Shown here in pieces: positions 11,376-23,816 of a stretch of 64,000 bases of DNA; the stretch's first letter is position 1; every line of letters starts with the position of its first letter. Source of the stretch: Scatophagus argus. Its lineage: Eukaryota > Chordata > Actinopteri > Scatophagidae. The notes beneath the pieces are model-generated. The model did no database searches, was not told the origin of the DNA, and saw only the letters and a program-made list of their open reading frames with translations. The position numbers and the translations under genes were made by a program. Where the stretch lies: assembly GCF_020382885.2 (NCBI RefSeq), contig NC_058511.1, positions 7,037,501 to 7,101,500 of the forward strand, read 5' to 3'.

Positions 11376-14300
11376 AAGTCAGTGCTGTGCAGTGTAAATT
11401 TACACAGTTAAATTTTTCTATAGATCTATGTGGTCACCAGAACTGATGGAGAGTGCACAATCTTTAAAAATATGATTGCGCATTGCAAGTCACACACACA
11501 CACACACACACAAACCTGCCTCGTTGAAAGTCCCTTTCATATCACCTCTACTCCTTGCAAATTGACTGCAGAACACACAGTACTCTACCTGTACTGTACA
11601 CACAGTATACTGTGGTTGCGCAGTACACGATATACATTGCACATATGACTTTCTCCCATGAGACATGAAACAAACATGTGTGTGTGCAAACATACACATT
11701 GTGGTTGGACTTCAATCTTTGGATTCATTTTTTGTTCTTTCTGACTGACTGTATGCTGCCACAGTAGCTGTAGGTATGAAAAGTTGTCAGTTAACTTTAA
11801 TATTCTCAGTTGTCTGAATATTGCTTGTTGCATATAATATGCAATAATGGATGCACGTTGCAACATTCAACCCCTTCCATAATGCATGCAAGGGGTGGAA
11901 ACACAATCATAAAATGTTGCTTTTTCATTATCAGTTAGTTTGGTCACAAAGTCTATGAAAATGTCACAATAGTCAAAATGGTCCTCGAGGTTCAAATAAC
12001 TTGTTTTGTTTGAGAAATGCACCTCTAGTATTTAGATTGATATCTAACACTTATACTGAGTAATATTTATACAGTAGCAGTGGTAATAATTGCAATTACA
12101 ATATATAGAGGATTCTTTAACTTAAACATTTACTGTACATATAATCAGCAGTGGTGTGTTCAGACTTTCATAAGGGCCAAGGGTGACAAGACAGCATGAG
12201 ATAACAAGTCCAAAACTGGGACAGCGCTGGGGCTGACCAGAGGACCTTGGACTACATACATCTATTGGGTAGACATGAAGCATGCCATTAGGGCATAGGC
12301 TACATGTTTCACAAATTTAACAAAGAAGGCATTATTCACATCAGAATTTTAAATCTGGAATTCTAACACCAGAAAAGTTATCCCTCAGTCATCTGTTATG
12401 ACCCACTAGAAGAGTGTGGTGGTTTATCTGCAGAGAGTCTGCCCTCTGGTTGTATTTTCTTAGAACTCTGTTGCTTTGGGATATTTCTGGATGCCAGCCT
12501 TTCTCCAGCCAATAACAGCATGAGATTGGGATTCTGAAGAGACATAGCGACCGCGATCGCTCTCTCTGCCTCTCATACAGAATGCTGGCAGGTCTATGTG
12601 AGCTACATGCAGGCAGGCAGGCTAAACAGCATCACACAGGCAAAGGATGAAACCTGCACTTTGACCATATTCACACAAAATCTGGAGGGTTGTGTGGAAA
12701 TCATCCAATCATCTCATGCAGGCTGAATGAACTCATAGTCATTCACTTACAAGCTACATCTAGAAACTTCTAGGAAAGTCTGCTTAGCATTGCAACTATC
12801 AGCACAGCGCAATAAAAAGCGAAGTAGTGCAAATATGATAAGCAAGCTGCAGTACATGTAGCTTATCAGCGTATCAGCATATCTACATGATTGTACTGTT
12901 CGAAGCCAATTCAGTTCTTTTTGATTGCAGCACGTCCAAAAAACTGCATATGTAAAGAAGTTGTAAATCACTGATTTTTCAGATGTTGTTGTAATTGTCT
13001 TAAACAAAGTAGATTAATACCAAGATGACTGATAGCATTTATCAGCTTCCAAATGAAAAGTATACAATGCACAGAAGGGACTGAATCTGTGTTTCTCCTC
13101 AGGCAGAGCTTATCATAATTTAATGAAGAAGCTAAAAGCAGAAATAAGAATCACTTTGATTACAGAAACAATGTTAACGATATACAATAATCAGATGCAC
13201 ACTGAGATGAGTTTGATCTATTAATACCAGAGTTTTGGTCACTGCTAAAAATATGCAGTCAAGGCCATTAACACAAGATTATGGCTGCTTAACTGTAAAT
13301 ATTTATACATGTTAAACAGTGCTGTCATCTTTCAGTTTATTAAAGCTGCCACTGCAGCGTTCACAATTGACAACAGGGTCTGCCCTCGGCGAAGTGGAGT
13401 TACTTTATGAGATGTCCTCCTTGGACATCAGAGATTTATTTTTGCTTAAATCTGCAATAGCTGATTTTTTTGGCTCCTTAAAAAGTGGAAACAAGATGTA
13501 AACATAATACTGACATCGCTTTTAAAACTGATATAGCAAACTTATGACTGAACGGGTGCCCATTTACAGATCTGGCATATACATGGCTGCATTAGTATTT
13601 ATTTCATATTTTTGACAAACATCATTGTTTTGGACAACACCTTCATTCAAAAGCAGAGATGCATCAAAATCTTGTTAAAGTCAAGCTGTGAGGTCAAGTC
13701 CAATAACCCATTCACACTGGTGGGTTTAAGGGTTCATTCCAGGTACTTATTTTCCTGTTTATGGGAAATAAAGAATTAAAGAAAACGTGGATATAAAAAT
13801 AGTACCATGGATAAAAGCTTTATATCCATGGTATTATTTTTTAGCTGTTAGAGCACCATGAAATGATACTGTCTCGAGTATCGTGGTGCCATCTGGACTC
13901 AGCTAAACAGATTTCCATGATTTCCATCACACGTATCTGAACATGACTGTGCAGATTGAGACTGTGTGCTGAAATATGTTTAATTGGTTCATTGTTTGTA
14001 TCAGTGTATAAGTAGTATGGCTACTGTGTGAAGAAAGTGAACTGAAGTAAACACATTGAAAATGTACATTCCACACACTGAAAAAAAAAAACATGTTGTA
14101 CTTCAGTCAGGTAAAACCTTGATTTCAGTGCCATGTGTTCCTTAAATATTGACAGAGGACTATAGAGGGGAGCATTGCCCCCCACTCTGTGAAATATAAC
14201 GACAAATAGATCAATATTTGGAGAATTTGAGTGTGCACTGCTTTTACAGTTCTAGTGACTGCTTGTTACTAATCCTGTGTAAGATTGAATGTACATGTGT

Positions 14301-15350
14301 GTGCCATGGAGGAGGAGCAGTTTGTGAAGAAATTTAACATTATTAAGCAACATGTACAGAGCTAAATGTAAAAGTTAATGTAATGTCCTTGTCCTTTTGC
14401 AAGAAGACTGTATCAAACCCCCATTGTAATACTGTATGGTGCTATCTACTGTCATCAAGTAACATGAAAATATTATATGAAGTAAGAATTGTTTTTGAAA
14501 TTATTGTGATTTTCTTGTAGAAACAAAGGGTGCGGAAACTGCATAAACCGAAGTACTGGAGGATAAATTCATTGTCTCATGATAATCTAAATGTTGGGTT
14601 TTTTTCCTGAAGTGTTTTCAGTTTTAATAATAATAATATCTATAAAGGAAATTGATTTTTTTTATTTAAGTAATTTTACAAGGTATTGGAACAAAATCTA
14701 TTAATGTTTGGAGGTCTTTCATCAAGGTCAAAGGTGACTCATTCTGACTTTATTTGATGTTTATTTTGATTAATTGGTGACATTTTATGTACTCTTGTCA
14801 GCAAAGAAATAAGTAGTATCAAACTGGTTCACACTGTAGTAATACTAAATCAATGAATCCGATATGTTGTAAAGAAACACGCATCAGTTTTTAAGGAGCA
14901 CAGGAAAAAGCATTCTAGATTCAGCAGGAGAGCTGTGTTGCGTCTGTGCTTCTGTCAGTGTTTGTCAGAGTTTGCACAAACTGATCAACTGTGTTGATGA
15001 AGGAGCGATGCATGTTTTCATTACTACATCACTGTAAAGCTGGACCAAAACAAGCATTAATGGGGGATGACGTCATATGGCATGACTGTAGGCAACAGAC
15101 CACTGGTTATTAATGGGCTGGAAGGGGACTGTGTAATATAAACATAAACACCCCTATTACAGATAAACAAACCCGTCTGACCCCATGAAACCTACCCATG
15201 AGCTAAGTTCAGGTTTTTTGATAGACCTACCGACTTAATGACCAAAAAGCAGCGATGAAGTGCCAGTGGAGTGGAGGACTGTCAACGCCCTCTAGTGGAT
15301 CTTTATGTTCCTGCAGAACAAAATTGTCCCTCTCCATACAATATTTTACA
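11376..15350. other. intergenic, no recognised gene
   Basis: AT-rich spacer with a CA microsatellite at 11491-11512 and a palindromic CRE-like TGACGTCA at 15068-15075. Frames of up to 93 codons are antisense or low-complexity shadows without splice or family support. Confidence 0.5.
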
Positions 15351-15393
15351 ATCAGAATCAGAATTCCTTTATTTATCACCGAGAGGAAATTCC
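15351..15393 (-). mobile_element. 3' tail of a non-LTR retroposon, reverse copy
   Basis: The reverse complement reads ggaatttcctctcggtgata, then aataaaggaattctgatt. It matches the tail at 10128-10181 in order and spacing, in the opposite orientation. Confidence 0.5.
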
Positions 15394-15495
15394 TCCTTCT
15401 TATAGGCATTGCAGTTTTCCCAACCAAGAAAATGTAAAGATAGGAACCAGCAGAAAAAAAATAAAACAAAATTTGCTGCATTACCACACCAGCAG

Positions 15496-16195
15496 GTTAA
15501 GTATTCAGATCCTTCCCTCAAGTAAAAGTACTGAGTCCACATTGTAAAAACACAAGGAAAAGTTCTGCACGTCAGTATAATCAGGAAAATGTACTTAAAG
15601 TATGGCGAAATAAATTCAATACAAAGAAATCTGATTGATTAGATTCAAATTTGTTATTGCTTGTGCATTAACATAAAAGCAGGATTTTAACTATTCAAAA
15701 CAGGACTAACTAATGGATTACTCTGCTTGTTATTCACTCAGTAAATGGATTGTTTGTTTTGTTCATATAAAGTCAGAAGATTATGAGAAATGCTGTCATA
15801 ATACCCACAGTCACATCTTCACAATTTGTTTTGTCCAACCAACATTCACAAAATGGTGAGAAATTAAATAAAAGGAAAGCAACATCCTCACATTTGAGAA
15901 GCTAAAACATGAAATGTTTGTCATATTTGCTTAAAATTACTTAAACAATTAATAAAATAGTTGACAAATTAATTGTGCGTCAGTGATTTAACTGATTAGT
16001 CTATTAACTGTTTCAGCTGCACTTGTACAAACATATACATAAAGCTGGATGGTTTGTTTATAACAAGCTCTGAATAGTAATGGAATAGAAGCGCAAACTG
16101 GTATGAAAAGAAAAGAAGTACCTCAAATTTTACTTTAGTACTGTACTTGCTTCTTGTGTTAATGTTGTGTACTTTGAACCACCTCCTACCAACCT
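15496..16195. repeat. decayed MITE of the CAGTGGTGG family with a second repeat inside
   Basis: Positions 15496-15610 (AAGTATTCAGATCCTT, AAGTAAAAGTACTG) and 16110-16195 (AAGTACCTCAAA, TTTAGTACTGTACTTG, ACCACCTCC) look like the left and right halves of the family seen complete at 35030-35329. The middle, about 15780-16022, matches a different fish repeat (TTTTGTCCAACCAACA, CTCACATTTGAGAAGCT, ending GTTTCAGCTGCAC). This suggests the second repeat inserted into the first. Family assignment is from memory. Confidence 0.45.
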
Positions 16196-16704
16196 TTCCC
16201 ATAGATTTAAATTGTTTCTCACAGTCTTAAGGCATAACTGAGGAAAAGCTATTTTTTCTTTTGGTCCCCATAGTGTTTCCAATCTTAAAATTAAAGCTTT
16301 GTCATGTCTCTTTAATCCTGAATACCCAGATAGCTAACAATGTACATATACAGTTTTATCATTTCCGTGCCAGGGGCCTTAACATTCAAAACGGCTTGAC
16401 CTGCAGTGGCTACATTATAAGCTGTTTTTATTTTGTTATATAGTAAATTGCCTCTCAAGCATTTATTACAGCATCTTTTATTTCTTTATTTTTTATGAGA
16501 GTCACAGCAATGTTTTTCTTCTGTTTTACTCCAGCAGCAACGACAGGCCTGTGACCGTGTCAAGTTGCAAATTGGCAAGAACTACAAAAGCAACCTCAGA
16601 CTTCTTTATCGCTGCCTCGACCCCCCCAGTCTCTATTGTACTCACTCTTAGGTGGAGATAAACACTCCATATGCTTATAGAAACAGGTGTCAGGCTTCAG
16701 GAAG

Positions 16705-16735
<31 letters not shown>

Positions 16736-17700
16736 CACATACACATAGTTAATTATTTATCTACTTACTGAAATGCTGACATACACACCACAGTAGCGTC
16801 ACTTTAGCCTACACAGGTTACTGTCACTGATGGATGTGCGTAGGCCTACGGCTGCTGGCGTGGGGGGTACTTCTAAGTGTACTCCCAAGTATTGTCATAT
16901 GTACGAGTATGAGAATAAAGTTTTTTTTTCCAATAGCTTATTCTAGAACTGCTTTATCTAAATTTTACAATAGAATTACTGTTTTTTTATTCTAACATAA
17001 CACAAAATGTGATAATTTGCTAATCCTATTTTAAACATACACTTACCTAAAAACAGTAAAAACACCATTTTTGTAGGGTTTTACTTCTTGAAATTAGCAC
17101 AGGAACAAGAAAGAGTGGGAAGGTTTTGTGGAAGGCTCCAAACCACCTGTTTGGAACATTCCACAGGTAAACAGGTTAACTGGTGACAGGTGATAGTACC
17201 TTGACTGGATATGAAAGGAGCATCCTCCGAAAGGGCTCAGCCATGAAGCTCATGAAGGTTCACCACTTTGTGAAACACATGATTGTATAACACATTTGCA
17301 TTTTGTTTATTTACGTGGAACACAGCGACCAAACTTTATTCTTTTCTTTTTCTTTTCTTTTCTTTTTCTTTAGTTTCGGGGTTGTTTATTTTGTAGGAGA
17401 GTCTCCTAGTATCAAGATTTTCCCCTAAATGTGAACAGTTTATTTTTGATATTGTGCTAATAATAGTCTCTAGTGATAATTTTCCACAGGACGCTGCTGC
17501 AACTGTTTCTACTATGGAAGCAGTGAGTGTGGACGGATCTATTCAGCGCATACGAGGGGGGGTTTGAAGTACCACACGTAAATTACAAGTCGGAAAATCA
17601 TTATGAAATACCGTTTAAATGACAGATACATTTATTTTGACACGTACTCTCATCCTGTACCATTACAAAGTGTACTCACGTCCATGGAAGTCAGACGGAG
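16196..17700. other. intergenic with microsatellites
   Basis: Holds an (AC)n microsatellite at 16705-16732 and a CTTTT-rich pyrimidine run at about 17338-17371. No gene is visible. Confidence 0.6.
16705..16732. repeat. (AC)n microsatellite
   Basis: Fourteen uninterrupted AC units. Confidence 0.95.
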
Positions 17701-18115
17701 TGTGTTTAATCGCCCTGAAAGAGGAAAGAAAACCCTCTAGTGGTAACTTGGGCAAGTCGGATGAAAACCGAGCTCTGTGCCACATCTTCCTCTAAATGAT
17801 AAAGCCGCTTTGCTCCAACTGAAGGCAGGACCGACTATACAAGAGCCGAGCTTTAAGAAACGACATTTAAGCAGCTCTGGTAAAACTTTTAATGTTTTTT
17901 GTTTTCTGTGTGTGACACTAAAAACTCACACGGGCAACTTCAGTGATTCTCGTGTTGTGTTTTTTACAGGATGTGTCAGTGGGAGGAGGTCTTATGTTAG
18001 TCTGCTGTAACGGTGAAGTTAGTCTTTTGTTGACATCATACTGAGGCAAAGTGGTCTCAGCCGAAGTGGACTTGTCAGCCGGAGGAGTCATACGCAACTT
18101 TACTCCTGAAAAAAG
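17700..18115 (+). promoter_or_regulatory. possible hpcal1 promoter and non-coding first exon
   Basis: This stretch has more CpG dinucleotides than its surroundings and ends at a good splice donor (AAAAG|GTATGT, cut after 18115). The next plus-strand acceptor with a gene behind it is at 23706, just upstream of the hpcal1 start codon. Linking the two gives a 5.6 kb first intron, usual for neuronal calcium sensor genes. This is inference; no transcript evidence is available. Confidence 0.3.
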
Positions 18116-18625
18116 GTATGTTTTCATCACTTTACTCGGGCTGCTGCACTGTCCAGTGTGCTCCAGTGGTCGGTCTGCCCCGCCAGGCTGCTGTGGCGAT
18201 TCCCCCAAAGCAGAAGAGGGTGTTAAACGGGCTACACCCATGCAAGACCAGACTACATCTCACCTACACTTCACGGCATCTTAAAACTGTTTGTAAAGTT
18301 TTACCCAGTGATGGCATTTTAAAAAAAAAACCCAAGACAACAACAACAACAACAACAAAAAACACATAGAAAAAAAAAATCCTCAAAAATGGTATTGATC
18401 TTCATTGACAAAATAGGGCAATGTGGTAATATTTCTAAGGACATTTTCTTAATTGAATAAGCTGGCATGTATCACAGCATGATGTGTGTGTGTGCGTGCA
18501 AGACCACATAAAATAAATAAATAAATAAAACTGTTCAGAGCAATGATTTGTCCTCCTCCACTGTAGGCACAAACGTGTAAAACAGTAGCTTCAGAAGCTT
18601 ATTAATGGAATGATTTACTGTAGTT

Positions 18626-18630
<5 letters not shown>

Positions 18631-18666
<36 letters not shown>
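18631..18666. repeat. (TG)n microsatellite
   Basis: Eighteen uninterrupted TG units. Confidence 0.95.
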
Positions 18667-18667
<1 letters not shown>

Positions 18668-19934
18668 TGATTGTTTTGTGTGGAAGAAGCTGTCTAGTTG
18701 TGTTCTTGCGTACGTATAATTTGCACTCATGTCCTTTATGGAGATTTCTGGAATAAAATCAAAGAATAACCAATTACTAACTTATTTAGCTAATTCACTA
18801 AAGTATTTTTTAATTAGGCCCACAGATAAAAAAAAAATAACAAACTTGTTGTATAATATGGTAATTTTCTCTAATCACTATGTGATTCTGCTGAAAGTCC
18901 ATAAATGATAATATTGAGTTAGGGTGCAGCCCGGAGAAAAATAAAATAGATGCAGTGTTGATGGACACGGAGCTACACAGCTAAAGGTGCGTCAAGCTCT
19001 GTCCATCGCTTAAAGCTCGTGTCTTGACATAATTATGCCTGCCAGCCCACACGTTTTTTAAACTACTACTCCACAGCGTTGTTGCTGTTTTCTCACATTT
19101 TATAATAGCAAAAGTAATCCAAGCCAACATGCGAGGACTGCGTATTCAAAATGAAATAATCCCACTCACCAGCTGAAACGTTCTTACAAACTTACTGCTG
19201 TAATAATAACAGCAAATGTAAGGATTTTGCAGTTGTGAAGTTTTGCCTGCAGATCTGTGACATTAGCAAGCATGCTGCAGAATTACAATTAAATTTTGAA
19301 ACCAAAAGCAGACATTTGAAATGCATGCACATAGAAAAAAAAAATGTTCGTTTTTTCCTCTTGAGCCTTCATATATTTCTGCCCTGCGTGTGCCCCAGAT
19401 TGATAGCTACACCTCCTCCCTCTCATAAACCTCAGCGCTACTATCCTGTTGCCTTGACTACTGGTGTGTCAGGGGACTTCATCCTGATCCACTGCATGAT
19501 ATTCTCTGACACTAGTTCAGAGAGGCTGCCACGAAGCAGCGCTGAAAGTGAGAGTAACTGGAGAGCTCATTTTGTCTTGTTTTCTTCCTCTTACACTGGA
19601 CCAACTCCTCACCCACCTGAAGCGGTCTTGGTTGCCAGGAGCCCACCGTATGTACTTCAGAGTGTAGTGCCGTTCTGCTCCAACGTAGCACAGCAGGTTA
19701 TGTGCGCCACAAAAAAAAAAAAAAGAAAAAAAAAAGGAAGTCTGCTTTCTTTCTGTGCACCGGACCAGTTTGTTTGATTTACATTCCATTCAAAAGAGGC
19801 ACGAAACAAGACAGCATGAAAAATGTTTTCTCTGTCGTGTTTATGCAGAGTTGAGGAAATGTTTAGTCAAATGTCCATTCTCTTTTGGAGGAAATGAAAG
19901 GAAATGAGCCCACTGATTAACAAGCTTTGTTTTA

Positions 19935-20105
19935 GGGCTGCAACTAAAGCTTACTGTCATTATCTGTTGACCTGCTGATTTTTTGATTCGTGTTTTTTTC
20001 CAGAGTACAAAAAGTACAAGGTCTTATTTTGTCTGCTCAGCAGTTGACAAGTATGAAATCTGCTGTTATAGAAGACTAAGAAAATAGGTGAATATTTATT
20101 TCAAA
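19935..20105 (+). repeat. fragment of the GGCTGCAACTAA dispersed repeat
   Basis: Starts TTTAGGGCTGCAACTAAAGC and continues with decayed CATTATCTGTTGAC and GATTTTTTGATTCG segments, as in the copy at 24556-24845. Short and eroded. Confidence 0.4.
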
Positions 20106-21599
20106 TATCTATTTTTTTGATGTGAACTTTGACACCAGTTGTTTTTTTTCTTTCCTCGCTCATGATGCACAATGTCAGAGGCATAATGAGCTCCATCAGC
20201 TGTGTGTCATGCCTTATGGATCCACGTCTTTATCTTCACACACAGCCTTCATCTCTCCTTCGCTGACTGTCTTATTTGCTATGCAAGAAGTAACAAGCAT
20301 CTGGAAAAAGAGTAAAGGCTTTCTTTGTTGTGACAAGCCATTACCCAGGAAATGAGGTGGGTCTAAGAATGGCAAACAGCAGTGAAACTGGCCTGGTCAG
20401 AGGTTTACAGGATCCCCACTGTAGCCTTGGGGAAGGGGGGTACTGTGTGAAACAGTCTCATTAGGCAGGGAACCTACTGGAAAAAGTGGACCATATAGAG
20501 CAGGGAAGGCTATGGGGGTTGGGGACAAGGAAGGGGACTGTTGCTGTGTAATTGAGGGGAATTGCAAACACTGAGCGAAGAATGGCAGTTTCGCAGGGCT
20601 GTTGTGTATCAAACAACGTTCGCAGACTGTGTACAATAGGTTACTGCTTACAGTGTTCTGCATCCCCTGCCAGTCAAGGCAGCGAGAGCAATATTCTCTG
20701 TGCAAAGGAGGTCACGTAGATGTCAGCGGAGAGCAATATCTGGAGGTTATTTCTGACCACATTTCAAAACATTTTCCACTGCACCGTGTAGCAACTTTAA
20801 AAAGTGACACGAGAAAATCCCGGCTCTCTGCTGCAAAAACGAACAAACACTCTGATTCGGGGCCCTGCGTGCTTGTGTTGTGAATCGCTTACATTTTAGA
20901 AGCACAAATGGAATAAACACACAGCCAATTGCAAAGTGTGTCGAGGCAAGCGACAGCAGCAGCAGTCAGTAAAACAATATAGAATAAGCCTTAATTGCAG
21001 CCCCGAGTTTGTCTGTTGGATTCTAGTTTTACTATAGACTTTAATGAGCATAATTAAGAGGGCAGTGGAATATGTGACACTGTTTTTTTGTCCCGCAGTC
21101 TTTGATTTGTGTGTTTGTATTATTTATTTTTTACTGTTTTCTCCCTAAATTATAAATAATTTTGTAAGCAAGCCCATTAAGCCTGAGAGCTTCTTGAAAT
21201 CTCATGGCAGCACTTCTCAGTCTTGCAGCTTGGATTCCTCTGGGTTTCATGTGGCTTTGTGCGTTGGAGGGAATAAACAGCAACGCCCATATGTCTGCTC
21301 CCGCTCAGCCTGCACACTGAGTTGTCCTGGAAAAGTCCATGTGACCAAGAGCTGAGGAGGCGCTGCCGCTTCCTCATCCTGTTGTATGTTCGAGTGGAAG
21401 GCCTGGCCTGCAGGCCAGTGTCAATGCCATGGCCCTGTTGGAACGTAGTAAGCAGACAGTGATATTATATTCTCAAGTGAGCATCCCTTTCATTCTAGAA
21501 GGTCACTCCATCACTGTAGTGTTCATAAACTTGCCACAAAGTTGGATACGGCACCACAAAATCATTTGCTGTTATCATAGTGAGATTTTTATCCATGAG

Positions 21600-21885
21600 A
21601 GCAGCTTCTGTTGGTTGGTCCACCATTTTGGTTTTTTATTTTGATAGATTGCCAGGAAATTGTGTGCAGATGTGTTTTGCCCAGAAGATGAGTTCCCTCA
21701 CTTTTCCTCTAGCACCAGATGATTTAGGTTTTTCACACTATTTTCACAAGCGAAATATCTCAGCATCGACTCGATGGATTGACACAAATTTGGGAACGTG
21801 TTGGCATGCTGATGTTAGCATTTAGCTCAAAGCACTTCTGCACTTACAGTTCAGAGTCTGTAGACTCTTAAGCCTTCTTCTAGAT
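21600..21885. repeat. copy of the GCATGCTGATGTTAGCATTTAGC teleost repeat
   Basis: Order of segments: GATAGATTGCCAGGAAATT, CTTTTCCTCTAGCACCAGAT, then TTGGCATGCTGATGTTAGC and ATTTAGCTCAAAGCAC, then CTGTAGACTCTTAAGCC. I know this order from a very common, unnamed-by-me teleost repeat. No coding capacity. Confidence 0.5.
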
Positions 21886-23816
21886 CTTTCAATGCTTCCA
21901 ACAAAAATTACATTAAATGTTATAGCAGTTAAATATTACGCCATTGCTTCAAATGTTTTCAGCCTCACTTGTGAAGGTTATCATGAGGTTTTTTCTTTTT
22001 TTTGCAGCATGCCCTTTGCTGAACTGCTGATTTCACAATTGCATGTGCACAAATAAGAAATTGTGGGTAAGAAATAGGCTGTATTGATGTGTTGTGCGTT
22101 TGGTTTCCCTGTTTTCTTTTCCATCCATAAGCCTGAGCGACCCTGTGAAGAGTTTGTGTCAGCGGCTGTTTCCCAAACCTGCCTGCCTCTCTCATGTTAC
22201 TCTCGATTCATGAAACAGCAGGAAATTACACCTGGGCGACAATTATGAGAGAAGAGGGCATGGAGGAAAGAAAAGACCTTATCCAAATTCACACTGCTCT
22301 CATTCGTTCCACGCCCGATAGAATCGTTCTGGTGGCAGTAACACAGGAGCAATGGGATTTCAATAATTGAAAGAACATCAGGATAATACGTCTCTCTCTG
22401 CAATTCATCATGGGTAACTCAGAGGAGTGTTGTTCAGAGGGATTATTAAGCAATTGTAGAGCAGGTATTAGCAAAGCAGCTCGCATAGTATAGCTGGAAA
22501 TAGTGTTTCTCTCTATGTGTCATACTTTTTCCATTCTTTCTTCCTCCCTGCCCCCTCACATCTCCCTTTTCTGTCCCACCCACACACACTCACACACACA
22601 CTTTACCAGATACATTATAAAAGATTAGCTCTGCCATTGTGTGCTTTTTCTTTTTACAATCTGACCTTGTTGATCTTTGTCTCTTTCATTTCTTTCTTTC
22701 ATACAGGGCTACACACTAAAACCTCTTAGATGGAGATAGATGGATGGATTTGATTTGTCCTGGTGTTAATTGCCAATAAATTTGTGTTTTCCCACTTTTC
22801 CCTTGCTTGCACAGAATATACAAAATAGATACTCTCTCCTCTTACTTGGCATAGAAAAAGTCTGCCCACGCCACCTCTTGTTAACTTAAAAAAAATCACC
22901 ATGCAAGTGTCGTAACTTTTTTCGCTTGCTAACACACCCGTGTTTGTCTCTGTTTTATCAGTGGGATTTGTGTTGCATATAACACCTTTTATGCTGTTAT
23001 GGTTTTGTTGTGGATATGCAGTTTTTATGCATCCTCATACCCCAAATCATGAATACCCCTGCATACATGAATAAACAGATTTTTCTGAACATAACCATGG
23101 AAACAGTATTTAGACAAACCACAGAAGCTAAAGGTGAATAGGCCCAGGTGGTCAAATGGTCCACTGCCTTTGTTTGCATTGGTATTTTTTATCCATCATT
23201 TGTGTTTCTCTTTAATCAGTGCATGAACTCCACCCGCTTAAGATCAATTAGAATATTCATTTTTCACATTAAAGTGGGGATTATTGTTGAGGCAAATGTC
23301 TGCCCTTCTCAGTAAGAACAGTCAGTATCAGCCTGACCTTTTAGAAAGTGGCTTTATTGAGAATTACAATGCCCCAGGACACTTGTCCTTCCACCAAGCA
23401 GCGTAGGGTCGATAAATTATCTCCGTGCCACAGGATTCATACTGTATCCACAGAGACCGAGCCACCTCAGTGCATAGACACACATATGTTGTAACCTCAT
23501 GACATTTGAGTCGTAATCTTATCTTATTTTTTCTCCCCTGTGTGCAATCTCAACTGTCCAGATCTCATTTGGTTGCCTGAGGAGCATCTTTATTACATGT
23601 TTTATAATAAAAAAACTGCTGCAAGCTGGGGGGGAACGATTGAACCGATGAATTATTTATGATATCCGTACGAGGGTACTAATGAGGGTTGTTGGTCTCC
23701 TGCAGGAGCAGAGAAAGCTGAGCAGCCAGCAGCGTGGGGAGTAAAAAACACAGAGGGAGTGGAGAGGACGGTAGAAACACCAGCCCAGCTATCTGCCTGC
23801 CCGAGCGTGCCGTGTC

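Larger units (their letters stand above)
18116..23705. other. gene-free stretch, possibly hpcal1 intron 1
   Basis: Contains a (TG)n microsatellite at 18631-18666, short AAC and AAAT runs, two dispersed-repeat copies (19935-20105 and 21600-21885), and moderately complex stretches at 20940-21060 and 22197-22490 with homeodomain-like TAATTA or ATTAAGCAATT words. The 180-codon frame starting at 19235 has no family match and is judged random. Confidence 0.5.

Noticed and set aside
19235-19777. 180-codon open frame
   Set aside because: Low-complexity end from an A-rich tract, no domain, no splice context and no family resemblance.
21396-21418. 16-base palindrome CTGGCCTGCAGGCCAG
   Set aside because: Perfect but isolated, without terminator, integration or operator context.
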